A DNA stretch of 64,000 nucleotides from Magicicada septendecula (GCA_034769895.1 CM068371.1:401589469-401653468); one strand, 5' to 3'; positions 35,096-47,119 are shown, counted from the first letter of the stretch. Notes: generated by a model not told the origin, from the sequence alone. Numbers and translations: made by a program.

Positions 35096-36350
35096 TAATA
35101 CGCGTCTGTTTTGATCTGAATACCAGACGTTGGATGAATGTATACAACACAGTTCCAGTTCTGAAGGTGGTTGGTCTCTTCATGAGTGCTAGGCGAGATC
35201 GCTCCTCGGGAGATAGTCCTACTAAAATAGTGTCTACTAGCTGTTGTTCACTCCAGTTAACTTGTAGTAATAAGGCAGATTCCCTTATGTCAGATATATA
35301 ATGATCTAGTCTTTCGTAAGCTCCTTGTACACGAAGTACAGAGTTCCGCTTTAATTCTTCGTAGATACCGGTGGGGATGAAGTGTCTTATCAGGGTGGTA
35401 TGTAGTTCTTCTACAGGGTGATTATACCTTAGTGACTCTAACACACGATCTTTTAACGGAGATTTACATTTAGGTAGAAGTACTTGTAAAATTTGGTCAT
35501 CTCTTAGTTGTCGCAGATCCTTGATTTGTAATAGGTGCTTGATAAAATCTAGGAGTTTTGTAATATTCAGGCCATCAGTGGTTAGTATCTCAGATAAAAT
35601 ACGTTCTACAGGGTGAGTTATTTTTCCATAGAACTCAGTGTTGAAATTTAATTGAGATGCCGTTACAGGTTTTTCTGCTGGTGGATTTGTCTGTAAGATG
35701 GGAGGTAAATCGTAATTACGGGTAATCTTCCCTAGTTCATTTGGAAATGGCGAGGTGGTTACGGGGAGGGTATTTGCTTGTCTAGCCGTTAACCGATCTT
35801 CACTGGGTTCTATACTAAATTCCTGGAGAAATGGAAATTTTTCAGCACTGGGTTGTTGTTCTTGAGTAGGAGATTGTGTGGGGGAAATATTTAGTTTCGT
35901 CATTGCTTCTTCGATCTCTTCTATTCTAAACGATTCGGACCTTCTACGTAATTCGCGCAGTGTGTCTGGTAATTGTCGTAAGGCTTCTTCCGCGAATTTT
36001 TGCGCGTCCGGTGGAGTAACTTTGTCACCGGGCCAATTCAACAAATTGGTAATGCGGCGGGTCAGATGTTCTATTCTCTGAGTGGTTCTTAAAATTACCG
36101 CGGGGAATTTTTCGTCTCCCAGGGTTTGTGCGATTGAGATAAGTTCCGTATATTTACTATAGCATGTTTCCTTTTCACTTTCGAAATCTAATACACTTAA
36201 ACGATTCAACAGTGAGGGTTTGTCTGGTTTATTCTCGCGTAATATTGTGCGCAGTTCCGCGACCGTTACGTTTGTGTGTGGAAGACCGAGTAACAAAGCT
36301 TCATAGCTCAGTTCGTCCTTCAACAACAAGTCGGGGTTAAATTGAGCCAT
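35046..36350 (-). CDS. Gypsy gag, matrix/capsid part
   Basis: 434 codons from ATG at 36350. It is largely helical in composition, with an acidic N-terminal third rich in Glu and Leu, a Pro/Thr/Gln-rich linker around residues 155-215 and a capsid-like region near residues 240-400 (LLDFIKHLLQIKDLRQL, ESLRYNHPVEELHTTLIRHF). This fits a retrotransposon gag capsid. The upstream neighbour in element sense is the leader (36351-37114) and the downstream one the zinc knuckle. The start is supported by a clean ATG just after the leader. Confidence 0.75.
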   Translation of the reverse strand: MAQFNPDLLLKDELSYEALLLGLPHTNVTVAELRTILRENKPDKPSLLNRLSVLDFESEKETCYSKYTELISIAQTLGDEKFPAVILRTTQRIEHLTRRITNLLNWPGDKVTPPDAQKFAEEALRQLPDTLRELRRRSESFRIEEIEEAMTKLNISPTQSPTQEQQPSAEKFPFLQEFSIEPSEDRLTARQANTLPVTTSPFPNELGKITRNYDLPPILQTNPPAEKPVTASQLNFNTEFYGKITHPVERILSEILTTDGLNITKLLDFIKHLLQIKDLRQLRDDQILQVLLPKCKSPLKDRVLESLRYNHPVEELHTTLIRHFIPTGIYEELKRNSVLRVQGAYERLDHYISDIRESALLLQVNWSEQQLVDTILVGLSPEERSRLALMKRPTTFRTGTVLYTFIQRLVFRSKQTRINVPNSTQRFFSTSLWN

Positions 36351-36438
36351 TGTAATAATGGTTCTTAAATTTTATGTACTACGTACTTTAAATATGTTAT
36401 ATATTTTAAACACTCTTATGAAATTTGAATTCATGTAA

Positions 36439-36477
<39 letters not shown>

Positions 36478-37114
36478 ATAACAATCTTATACTAATAAAT
36501 TCAAATATATGTAAATCTAATAATTATCTGTGAAGATACAGTTATTGAGGAGATATTATCACTTTAATGTGGAAAGAAATTTCACATGAAGAGTACATTA
36601 TGTTTACATTCACACAACAGATCAGCTGTTTGGGGGAGGTCTATTGTGTGCGTTAAGGTGGCTTATTGTTTACCTTAGCAAGGGCTTATAACAAAGGAGG
36701 GTGACTTCTGACAATTTGGAACACGTTTATTTCCTGCACAGGACTGTCTGTTTAGTCAACGAGGGAATGTCATTCAAACAACTACTTGTATACGGGGGAG
36801 AGCGTACATTTCTCGACACGAATCAAACATGAAATAGCCTGTAAATACCGACAGGTTGAAAATTGAATATTTTTACAAGCGGGGACTTGCTTATTACGTC
36901 GATTTCCTAATACTACTATTATTATTTTATTAATAAACTCTATTTACTTGTTCACAAATCCAGAGTGAGTAAATTTACGCATTTTAGCAAGTTATTGTTA
37001 ATTATTTAGCACAGGGTACACAATTATTTTACAGACAAGCAGAGTGGCGCATTTTATATGTGTCACTCTGTACACAACTATTATTATTTACACCATAGCA
37101 GAGTGGCGCATTTT
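36351..37114 (-). other. Gypsy 5' leader with CA/TA microsatellite
   Basis: Untranslated element sequence between 5' LTR and gag. It contains a (CA)n-(TA)n microsatellite at about 36438-36477. Next to the LTR, the word AGCAGAGTGGCGCA occurs twice, near 37038 and 37097. This motif may include the primer-binding site, though it does not begin with the usual TGG in element sense. Confidence 0.5.
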
Positions 37115-38633
37115 TATAACGTCTCCCCTGTCTGAGACATTATAACAGAGGGAACCAGTTTAATTGGTTACTTTCAATCAAACCGGCTGCCATTGTTAGT
37201 ACAAATTACTTACCAACAAATTTGAAAATATGTAGAACAGGAATTAGGATTAGTTTACGCAAATTTACTCACTCTCTGGATATTACATCTCTTTATTATA
37301 GTTTCTTGAATAATGATTTAAAAATAATTGTTATTTTTGTTTTATTACTTTAAAAAGATAAAACTTCTCAAAGATTCTGCATCAAATGCTCTTATGCCTT
37401 TTTAAAATGTTACTCTGGTGAGCAAAAATAAAAAAATATATATATATTTATTAACTACATTAAATACCTCGGATCCGGGTTTTAACTTAATAATACTCTA
37501 CAATAAGTCAACATTATACAAGCTATTAGAAGATTAGTTTGCTCAAATTTCGAATTACCTTTTACCTTTAACTATCATCAGATTACTATTTCATTATTGT
37601 AATTACAGACATTACTATGTTAACATTTACATGATTAGAATAAGTCTTTGCAAAAATGTAATGTTTTTGTTGCCATTGTTAGAAATATAATGGTTTGGTT
37701 TCACCTTGATATAATGTGTATCAGCCGCAGGTTCTCTTGTTGTTACTCTTCAGTTGGGTTTCCTGGAAGTTCGACGTTGTCGTTCGGGTGCCTCCATTTA
37801 TTTTGTAGATTCTAAGTTGCGATCATGACGAAAGGATTCTGTTACCTGGAGCTCGTGAGGTTGTCGTTGTTGCTTCACTCCTGATGTACGATGTTCACCT
37901 TTTTTACATTTTACTTTTAACTGCACTAATGTTACTCTTTAATATTTGGATAGAACATACTTTACAATTTAAACATTTCGTTTCTTTTTTAAAGAGATGT
38001 GTCGGCTAAGTTAGTTACTTTTAGTTATTTCACTACATTTCAACTACATAACTCGTTTTACTTTTCACCACCTTTCAATTACTTGTGGAGTCTGTCACCA
38101 CGAAAGATTACTTTCAGTTACATCGTTTGTTTTTTATTTTTATATATTCACACGTTTTTCTTCACGACACATGGTAAAGCTGTTACCTTGTCTGAGATTC
38201 TGGCTCGACTGGGGCTGGTTTTGCGGCAGTTAGTAGGGAAGAGGGAGCAGTTCACGCGGAGAGAGAAAAGTAGTTCGTACTTTATTATTATTATTATTAT
38301 TATTATCATACTAATTAACTACTATTAATAATCCTACATTTTCTTTATTGAGTTAGGTATTTCGATTATTATTATCACGTCTTTTTATTTAATTATAATA
38401 ATTATTAATTTTCGCTTCAATACAGAGTAATTTTCATGTCCGTACTAGATTTTTACAAGTTGATACAGGCATATAAGTACACAGGGGAGGGTTAAATATT
38501 TTCTCACATGTTATTCTGAATAAAAATTATTTTGTGCTATTTAACTTCCTTTTAAATCGTCACAGGGCGATTTGAGATGTATCAGTGTAAAGGTTAGAGA
38601 AGGTTGTGTGGTGAGAGGATGGAATGGAAGAAA
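37115..38633 (-). repeat. Gypsy LTR, right copy (5' LTR in element sense)
   Basis: Partner of 29551-31083. On its right side it passes directly into the interrupted LINE tail. See the boundary problem noted for the left copy. Confidence 0.8.
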
Positions 38634-39746
38634 ATCATTGAGCAGACTAAGATCCACACTGGATTATGATGTCAGAAGCAGAAACAGAAGACTTTGTTAC
38701 TTGTAAATGTAATTCAACAGTTCTTCAAAAAATTAAACTATTCACTGAGAATTGTTAACCGTTCACAATACTTCATAAATATCGATGACGTATAAATTAC
38801 AACAAAATTCAACCTTGTACTTCTCTAGCTCATAGCGCCTTAAATTCTGCCACCATTTGACACGCGACCAACTCAGTGCTTCTGTAGCTGTTGTTGCCAT
38901 ACGCACAGTACAGAGGGTGCCAACTACCGTTATGATTCTTCAGATTTCATGGTTAGTTGCTGCTGCGGCTAGCATACCGATTTTCTTCGGACAATTACAC
39001 ATGTGCTCAGTAATTTTAATTCTTCCGTTACAAGTGATTGTTTTAACTAAAGGAAATGAGGAAGAATAGTTCTCTCGGAGTTTTGCAACCTGCTGTTTCC
39101 TTGTGCGTCCCCGTGTTAATCAGTACTTTAGGTAATATCGATGGCATCTGTATGAGATCAATACAGCCACTAACATTAAGTCAGTACCATTAAGAAACAG
39201 CATTACGCTTCTTCTTTCGGCGAATCATAACGACATTGGACGTAAACATGTTTGTAGTCGCGTCCAATACGTAACAGTTGGATTTCATCCAATGAAACAC
39301 AACGGCTCAGCATGTACTTGTGACGTTACAGACTTCTCGAAAGAGTCAACAGGGTTGTGATACGTTTTATTAAATCATAAACTACTGAAACCTTTTGCTG
39401 TAAATAAGTAGTTCAATATTACTTACTTCGTGTGAAACTAAGTAAGCAAGGCGTGACGTTAGTCGCCTACTTTGTGTAAAACATTTGTCGAAATGGCTCT
39501 GGAAACATTAAAACAAATGTAAGGGTGTGGAAATTGAAGTCGGAGTAAGCTTTTACATAGATTGCGGTTTGAGCATGATCAGATACTGATGCCATAGAAC
39601 AGAGACGCTCTAGTGATATGAGCAGAACATTATACAAGAAATGAGGGAACGGAAAATGAAAATCAATTCCGAGAAAATAAATTATATGTACAATTGAGTA
39701 AAATGGAGGTCAAATATCAGACAATATCGAGTATAGTTATATCGAT
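38634..39746. other. End of LINE tail, then unassigned intron sequence
   Basis: The first about 60 bp finish the LINE reading frame (KIIEQTKIHTGL-stop) and its A-rich tail. The rest shows no recognisable gene. The small open frame at 38857-39069 has no family features. Confidence 0.4.
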
Positions 39747-40195
39747 GTGACTTTTACTGAGGCCGGTAAACACACGAAAGTTGTTAGACGTAGAGTAACT
39801 CAGGAAAGGATTGTTGCCATAAGAAGACTAAATGAAATATGGAGGAGTAAAATTATATTAAAAAAAAATAAACATAAAAGGAAGATGAAGTACACAGTTG
39901 TAAACAGTATAGTTATTTTGAGACATACGTTTGAACAGTGAATGAGTCAGACAAGAAGCGGTGGAGACGGATGCATTGAGATCTGCTAGGAAACGGAGAT
40001 CTGCTTGAGGGTACGGAATAATACTGTTAGAGATACCGTGGGAGTTGAGATACCTAAAATAGACTATTAAGCAACCGCCAGTTACTATGATCGGACATGT
40101 CTGATGGCAGGTTACCAGAGGCAGTATGGGAATGGGCGCAATCAAGAAGGAAGAAGAAAGGAATAGGGCCTGGAAGAAGAAAGTAGGGAGACAGT
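39747..40195 (+). pseudogene. LINE polymerase C-terminal fragment
   Basis: Two pieces in order: FTEAGKHTKVVRRRVTQERI and RLNEIWRSKIILKKNK (39747-39941), then after frameshifts MSDGRLPEAVWEWAQSRRKK with a GRRK tail near 40100-40195. This resembles the RT-to-end portion of another insect LINE family (the ...DGRLPK.V.EW.P.GRR pattern). It is truncated and decayed. Confidence 0.55.
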
Positions 40196-43100
40196 TAGTA
40201 TTGTGTTTTGTATTGTGATATTCGTTATCAAATGAAAACTTAGTTTTGAAATGAGAACTTCATATACCGGACTCACTCCTGTACACCTCGCGCCCCTAGG
40301 GCATTAAACTAAACTGATTCAGCGCGTCACGAAATAGCTGAAACAAAAAAGCACTGTTGTCAGCTCAATCAAACCTATTTTCACTACATAGCTACCCAAA
40401 ATTTCCCCACTGCCGCAAAGATGTGTCCTTTAAGCAAAGCGTAGTATTTTAAAGAATGTGAGCATAATCGAAACGTTTGAGTACTGTTACAAGAATAACA
40501 TAAACGTTAAAATTAATTTTTCCATAACTAATCTGTTTGGTGTCTGTGGTGAGATCGAGTCAAGGTCACGGCTCGATTTGCTCGTCTACCCGCACGTACG
40601 CGGACAAATAATACGTACGTCTTCTCTGGCATACCCGGGCCAGATAAGTAACAAGGGCACAATATACTACACACATAAACAATACTCTTCCCCCCACCGC
40701 ACGGCTTGCCCCCGGGCGTGGGTTAAAGGCAGGCTAATATCTCTTCTGCTGGGGTGGGGCGTGAGTTCTATCACTGCCGGAGGGCACAACAGGTCTATGA
40801 CCTAATGCCTGAAAGTGAAGATGATGATGGTTTCATCTAATGACAAAATGTTTGGCGTTTACTTCAGGACCGCCACCAGAGCGCAACACTGGTCATTTGT
40901 TTCATCCTTGGTTTCATCATGGTGTATTACATTACGTTAGCGGTAACTTCAGGTCCGCCACCAGAGAGCAGCACCAAACAAGATTTTGTGATTACACAAT
41001 CAACTTAATTAAAACAATAATCTTTTTAACTTTTTTTGTAAAAAAACGAATTATACTGCGCATTCTTATTTCCAACTAAATCATATTGATACAATTAAAA
41101 AAATTATTTGTTACATATTGTTTGTATATGTACGTATGAATGTATGTACACTGAAAATAATACGTGTGCTATGAGTCTATTTATGTTCATAGTACATATT
41201 GATTTCTTATAAAGTCTCTATTGCTCCAAATGCATACGAGCAACCTTGTACACGTTGAATCAGTTTACTCGCCCCACGACACTGAAGTTCTCACTTCTGG
41301 CGCGTGTCCACGACATACCTTTTCTTTTAATAAACAAGAGACGATTCAAAAAGTTATTGGAATTACCACTATTAGCCTAGTAACGGAATAGTGGAATCGG
41401 AATTAACCAAATTACGATTCAAAAACACAAAATAAGTATATATTTTTGGTTTATATTAAAGTGCTTTTAAATTTTCATGAACGATTTATTTTGTTTTAAG
41501 GAATATTAAAACAGTATTTCACGAAGAATCCTGATTATATGCAGAATGTTTCCTGACAACCTTTAGTTTTGTGCCTTAGTAAGAGTTGTGCTATGTTGTC
41601 GTACTTTATGTTCATATTTATTAATAGAACAAAATAGTTAAAAGTGGCTATAAGTTTAATTGCTACTCATTGTAGATACGTGTAGGTGCTAATCGTTGAA
41701 CAAGGAAAACGCAGCCAAGGACACGGCCAGTCGTCGATTTGTTAATGTACACCTGTAAATTGGTTCGGAGAACTTGATTTCAACCAGGTTTTAAATAGTA
41801 TGACGGCCACTGTTTCTACCAGTAACCCAGGCAGATACTGAAACCGAGTAGGATTACAGGTAGTCCCTCTCTTGACACGAAATTAAAAGGAAATTAAAAG
41901 ACATTATTCTATTGCTCACTGAAATAAATTCCTACAAATAGATTTTCTCATATCTTTTTTTCTTTTTTCAACAAAACGTTGATGGCTGGAATGATTTATG
42001 ACGGTGTAATTCTAAAAACCTCAATACAAATGCGTTGTGTTCATATCATTGTAAACATTACGAACATTCATAACAGCATTGCTATTCATTTTTCTTATCT
42101 TTTCATTTGAAGGAATGTTTAAACTGAGAATTATAATTTTAAATTTACATTTAGGCATACAGTACGTTGCTTGTATCTGCAGTATTTACTCTTACGTATG
42201 TTTACGTGCACTCTGCGTGTGTGTGAATGTTAGAGAGAGGAGAGAAAAAGAGAGAGATGGCGAACCGTGCTTTGAATAATATTGGGTTCGACCGAACTTT
42301 GTTCTTTCTGGGCTTCTACTACAACTAAGAAAATAGTTAACGTTTCTCCGTTTTTATGTTTCATAAATTTTGGGCGAAATGGTATCGTACTTTAGCCGCG
42401 GTATGCGGTAATATTGAAATTTGTAATTTACTGCAGTTCTGTCTAGATGAGTTTCAGAGATATTAAATGCGGTGTGTTAAAAACTTAAAGACATTAAATT
42501 CAGTGTTTGAAGCAGACCTATATTTTGAGTTTCAACGGTAACTGTTTTTTTTATATTTTTAATTTTGATGAAATTGCCAGTGTTGACGAATGCAACCTTT
42601 TTGATTAAAATAAAAATAACGAACAGTACTCTCCACGGCCCGTTACTGTAACCGGTGTCCGTGATATCGTAGCTTTTAGTGGTGCTTCTGATAACGTACT
42701 TCTCGTGTGAAACAAGGCTACCGGCACCCCGCCAGCTCGTGACTTCGTTTGACGAGTCCTTCGCTTGAATGTCATGACTTGTCAGAATACAGCTTGTGTC
42801 TTTGGTATAATGGCGTGTGGCAGACGGATTTCTCTTCCGCAAGTCTCCTACGGGTGCGAACTATTGTCATTTCTATATTCTCTTTCTCAGTTCTTGTAAC
42901 AAATATTTAATCCGATGTTTGTGTACTGTACGGAGACTGATCAACTCAGCGTTCGGGTGGTACGCTGTTTGTACAATGCATGCGGCACGTTCCGTATTTT
43001 GGTGTCCAAAGCGGTCGTAATATTACGCCGCACGTAGTCCGAACCTGGCACAGCTTATACTACACGGCTCGCCCGACTAAACTACTTACTACCCTGAGCC

Positions 43101-44044
43101 TTGTTTATGTACTGACGTGTAGTTATCCGGATAGTTGTCGGTTCAACAATATTCTGTCAGATTCCACAGTCAGTAACTTCAGTTCCGCAGGTCCTATCCC
43201 TTTTGATTAGCCGTAGTTTGTATAGATACTATATAGTGCATAACTTGCATTTTTCGTAGTCTTTCTGAAGTTTAAATGACATCATAGATAAACGACAAAA
43301 TACACCGCGTACAGTAAAACATACGTGTAACGCAACATAGTTTTGTTGGTGTTGACGATTGATGGACTCGTCAATTTAATCTTTTAGTTGCCTTGTTGTA
43401 TATAGTTATTGTATTTCCAGTTAGATTTCTCGTACCGGAAATAGAGACACTGTTCTCGTCAGTAACAAACGGAACGGATTTTCGTGATTCAAAGAATTTT
43501 CCTTAAAAACATTTTATGAAGCGTCCTTTGTTTGTATTCGAGCTTATTGTGTTAGTTTTTTATCGGATTAGTTCCGGAATTAGAAAACGTACCTAATTTG
43601 AGTAAAATTGTACTTCTTAAAAATGACATGTTAAGGTGTTAATACTGTAAGAGTTAACGTCGCGTAACTCAGAGCGTTTTCCATTAGTCGGAAACTCGAC
43701 CGTTTGGCATTTGTCTGCTCTCTCTCTATTTGAGATGTGTCTGAGGATAACTTTTGAACGCATCAACCGATTTTCGTAAATGTTTGCATGCTTGTGTACA
43801 CTTTTACTCAGTGGCGCGCCGACACAGTGTGCAATGTAAAGGCACCACAAAGGAGGAAATATTTGAAAAAAAATGATTGCTCATTAAGTCGATTGTACTA
43901 ACCTTCTCGATGGTATTCTTGCTAAATGTTTATGACTGTATGGTGCTCCTGACGTGTTAAGTCGCATGCCATTTTAAATTAGTAAAGTGCTCAGAATGGT
44001 TTGTATGCCTATGGCTGTAACTAACTGGACTAGCATTGTGCGTA
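40196..44044. other. Intron sequence without recognised genes
   Basis: No coding sequence. An AT-rich TE-like word set at 43640-43810 recurs at 63110-63260 (CTCGACCGTTTGG, CTTTTGAACG, CGACCGATTTTCGTAAA-type words). A stretch at 40840-40980 contains two CTTCAGG(A/T)CCGCCACCAGAG words about 90 bp apart. Confidence 0.4.
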
Positions 44045-44224
44045 CTGTCCGGCCGCGACTGGATTATCGTAGCTGCTCTCCCCCACTACGCAGCCGCTTG
44101 TAAGCGAGGTAGGGTGAAATGTGTGTACTAGCCGTTTGGTTTACCCCCACTTAGCCTACCGTAATACCCGGCCATGCTTCTCCCACCTTACACTATGCTC
44201 GATCATCGAATCGTGGCCAGACAG
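44045..44224. mobile_element. 180-bp MITE related to the 53113-56082 element
   Basis: Its ends, CTGTCCGGCCGCGACTGGAT and the complement of ATCGAATCGTGGCCAGACAG, match the terminal repeats of the large DDE element. TA flanks both sides (44043-44044 and 44225-44226). No coding capacity. It is presumably mobilised in trans by that family. Confidence 0.75.
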
Positions 44225-45445
44225 TACAAGGTCAATTGTTAATCGTTAGTTATGAGTCAGCAGTTGAAATAAAGACACTTTCATTCAGTTCGTCTGTGAT
44301 ATACGAGTATAAACGTTGCGATACTTGGTAGTTGAGTGTGCTCGATATTTTGTAATTGTTGCTATAAGTGAACAGGAGTATTCATAGCTGTAGGGAGTTT
44401 ATTATTATTATTATTCTTTTTACAAATAACAAATTACTTTATTTTGTTCCAAATTATTTTGATGTTTTAGTTTTTGCACCCTTGTGTTTTATTGTTTTTT
44501 ATACATTTATTTGTAATTCCTGGTTTCTGTTCAATAAACTTATAATTAGCCTAATATCTTTCGTATTTCATTTCTACTCACTTGTACGTTTTTATAAAGT
44601 GATTTTTTTATTGTGGGGGAACGGTATAGAGGCGCCAAGTAAAGTTCTGCACATAGGCGCCGGACACTACTGGCCCGCCTCTGGTTTTACTCTACAGAAC
44701 ACTATTGTTTTTGAGATCTATCTCACCAAAAATAAGGGGGTGGGGGCAAATATGGGGGAGACAAAATTATGAAAAAATCGCAAACGCCCATGTGAAGTAT
44801 CGACAACCACAATCTAAATATAATGGTCGTGTTTAAAAATTTGAGAGTTTTTGGACGTCAGAGCCCAAAAAGTGGGTAAAAAGTTTGATAAAATCGCAAA
44901 AACTTATTCGAGGTATCAAATTAAAGAGAATTTTAACTAACATCTGAATGTAGTACCAAATTTTGGAAATTTCAAAATTGTTTGACCCAGGCCCGAAAAA
45001 AGATCCAAAGTTGGCACAAAATTGTGAAATTCCAGCAGGGTGTCAGGCTAAAAAGAATTGTAACTCAGATTCAAATGTTTCAAATTTGTAGTATTTATTG
45101 TATGATTGTGTGCTTTGTAATTGTTATATTACTAAAAAAGTAGTAGAGAAATCGGGATTTTTGTAATTTTTCCCATAATTGAAAAATGACCTAACTTCGA
45201 AATTCATGTAATAATGAATGTAGGCCTACTTCGTTCAAAATAGTGGGCGGTTCTACAGCTCAAGGACCATACTATCATACTAATAGTGTAATTAAAGAAA
45301 AAACGGATGTAAATAAACAGTATTGGTGTTAAAAACGTGTCTTCTGTCTCAGGTTATGGCACTAACAATAAACTGTCTATTTTATATGTTATGAAGAATT
45401 AATTGTTTCCTTATCGTTAACGATGTGTCCATGTTTGTTTTGCAG
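44225..45445. other. 3' part of intron 1, no gene recognised
   Basis: T-rich with (ATT)n. A 134-codon hydrophobic frame (44368-44772) is a composition effect. The branch/polypyrimidine region ends TTTGTTTTGCAG at 45445. Confidence 0.4.
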
Positions 45446-45684
45446 AGGGGCTGGCAGTGCAGGAGGTCGGGGACTGTCAAACGGACCTTCATTCCGCCGC
45501 CCTCCCGGTTCCCGGCCGGTCTCAGCCACAGGACTGTCGGACGGCGGCAACGGCCCTGCCCAACATTCGACTGCTAACCATGTGCCTTTCCAACAGGTAA
45601 CAATTACGGTGCACAAAGACGAGAAGGGTTACGGAATGAAGGTCTCAGGTGACAACCCGGTGTATGTGCAGTCGGTAAAAGAAG
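45446..45684 (+). CDS. RhoGEF2: PDZ-RhoGEF-like exon: linker and N-half of PDZ domain
   Basis: 239-bp exon between TTTTGCAG and the donor AAG|GTAAGC. It enters in phase 2 and leaves in phase 1. Joined to the start exon it covers residues 11-91. Residues 12-56 are a Gly/Ser/Pro-rich, presumably disordered linker. Residues 62-91 begin a PDZ domain: VTITVHKDEKGYGMKVSGDN, where GYGM is the GLGF-type ligand-binding loop, then PVYVQSVKEG. SGDNPV.VQSVK is the pattern of the N-terminal PDZ of ARHGEF11/12 and fly RhoGEF2, which recruits the exchange factor to membrane partners upstream of Rho1 and myosin control. GC content is much higher than in the flanking introns. The rest of the PDZ, the RGS-like domain and the DH-PH domains must lie downstream. 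Another PDZ protein cannot be fully excluded. Confidence 0.75.
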
Positions 45685-46023
45685 GTAAGCATCTTTATAT
45701 AATAACTATAAGAATTAAAGTGTTACAGTACTGTTCTAAAGGACCTCAGTGACTATTGTTTAGTCGGCGAACTCGTGGAGTTAATTTATCATCAATTGTT
45801 ATTTGGATTGAGACTTTGAGTTCAACGTATTTCATCTAACACATAATATATGATAAGAAACGAGGCAGTGATGTGACGGATGGATAAAAAGAGAAAGTTA
45901 CTGTAACGTATTAAGAAAAATAAAACTAACTGATTAGGAGGTATGTTAAGAAGGAATTGCCTTAATGGAAGTATGATAGAAGAGACGGTGATGGGAAGAA
46001 ACGACAACAGTTATCGAAGATAT
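45685..46023. other. Start of intron 2, no feature recognised
   Basis: Begins GTAAGC. No coding sequence or repeat recognised. Confidence 0.5.
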
Positions 46024-46552
46024 TGTTATGATGGTCTCACTGATCGTCATGGTACAGTCGAAAACAAAATAAAAGACACCAATGAAGTCACTACAAACCA
46101 GCTTTAATTATTAAAATTACAGGTTATAATCAGCTTGTACAATAATCCGAGCAAAATTTGTCACACCCAATAATAATGTCAACTATTAGAGTCCCGCACA
46201 GTTATAACACAATAACACTAATAGCGACTTGAAACGCACTGAGTAATCGCCCGAAGTAAACTGAACTGACTGCCGCAGAATGCTTATATTTATACCCCGC
46301 TGAGATGTCAGAATAATCGGTAACTTTGTCTGATTAAACAAACAGGCGCTCTCGAATCCACTAGAAACAGTGTCCTTGAACACAGGGCTCTGACCGGTAT
46401 GGTCTGGAATAACCTCGACAGTTGACTTATGATAAGTGTCATGTAATTGTCTTTCATCTCAAAGTAGCAGCGATATGTACGCTCACACACATTACAGCTG
46501 AGTTGTGCTGGCATAGCCGAGACACTGTAGAACGTTCTGTATTACTTAACAG
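46024..46552 (-). repeat. LTR-like repeat family A, copy 3
   Basis: Collinear with 19589-20110: TGTTATGATGGTCTCACTGA, ACCAGCTTTAATTAT, ATAATAATGTCAACTA, CTTATATTTATACCCCGC and GAACGTTCTG, ending ACTTAACA. TG...CA ends. Solo, with no internal region. Confidence 0.6.
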
Positions 46553-46953
46553 TATTAAGGGAGAAAGCTCCAATAAAGAAATAAAGAGGGATGCGTGAGA
46601 TAGAGAGCATGTTCAGATCCTAAGTCTTGGACCTGTTGTTTAAGCCAGAAGATTTAAATTGAATACACATTGCGCTCTGCAGTTAAACCATTTTTTGCCG
46701 ATGGTGTTGTGTATAACAATATGCAGATACACTTCTGAGATATAATTACTGCGATAAAGTCGTGGTATGGTCCTTGAACCATCGTGTATCTGTACACGGT
46801 GTCTTCTGCCATTGATGTACACTATGTTCGTAACTCGTTACTTTTTTCGTGTTGGTGTTCCGTACACAGTAAGTAGTTGCATCATTGAGTAGTAATGCAA
46901 TACAGTGTCGGTAATCCGACCTTTCGCTAGTCTGATACGCCCAGTCATCCGGC
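46553..46953. other. Non-coding, no feature recognised
   Basis: No gene recognised. The words GTCGGTAATCCGACC and CATCCGGCG near 46908-46954 resemble ends of Tigger-like elements. Confidence 0.3.
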
Positions 46954-47119
46954 GTCAGACGCGGTGCCGCTTGTCGGGGGGCCCCATGCCCGACCACTTG
47001 ATAATACATTGTATCCTCTGTCTATTTTAAATTTGATAGTTAACATTGACATTATTGATGTATTTCCAAATATTTATATATCGTATTGATTGTTTCTCAC
47101 TATTCCTATAGCGAACTGT

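Larger units (their letters stand above)
29551..38633 (-). mobile_element. Ty3/Gypsy LTR retrotransposon, near-complete
   Basis: About 9.1 kb with LTRs of about 1.53 kb, gag, a zinc knuckle, protease, reverse transcriptase, RNase H and integrase in Gypsy order on the minus strand. No envelope-like frame follows the integrase. The nearly identical LTRs imply a recent insertion, but gag and pol are split by frameshifts. Long LTRs and a large gag recall the Osvaldo/Ulysses type. That placement is a guess. Confidence 0.85.
11783..45445 (+). other. Putative intron 1 of the RhoGEF-like gene, TE-filled
   Basis: It is bounded by GTAAGT at 11783 and TTTGTTTTGCAG ending at 45445. Apart from the mobile elements listed separately, it holds AT-rich sequence without coding potential. 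11783-15026 shows nothing specific. Genes on the minus strand inside it are all of transposon origin. Confidence 0.5.

Noticed and set aside
33955..36081. Plus-strand frames within the Gypsy element
   Set aside because: They overlap well-supported minus-strand gag and pol and show no domain of their own.
30443..38328. Identical 109-codon frames at 30443-30772 and 37999-38328
   Set aside because: Both lie inside the two LTR copies. The identity reflects LTR duplication, and the protein (poly-Ile end from an ATT repeat) has no family features.
38857..39069. 70-codon frame with a hydrophobic centre
   Set aside because: No homology that I recognise, no splice or start context, inside TE-rich intron DNA.
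44368..44772. 134-codon hydrophobic frame resembling a membrane protein
   Set aside because: Driven by T-rich DNA and an (ATT)n tract just before an exon. No conserved motif.
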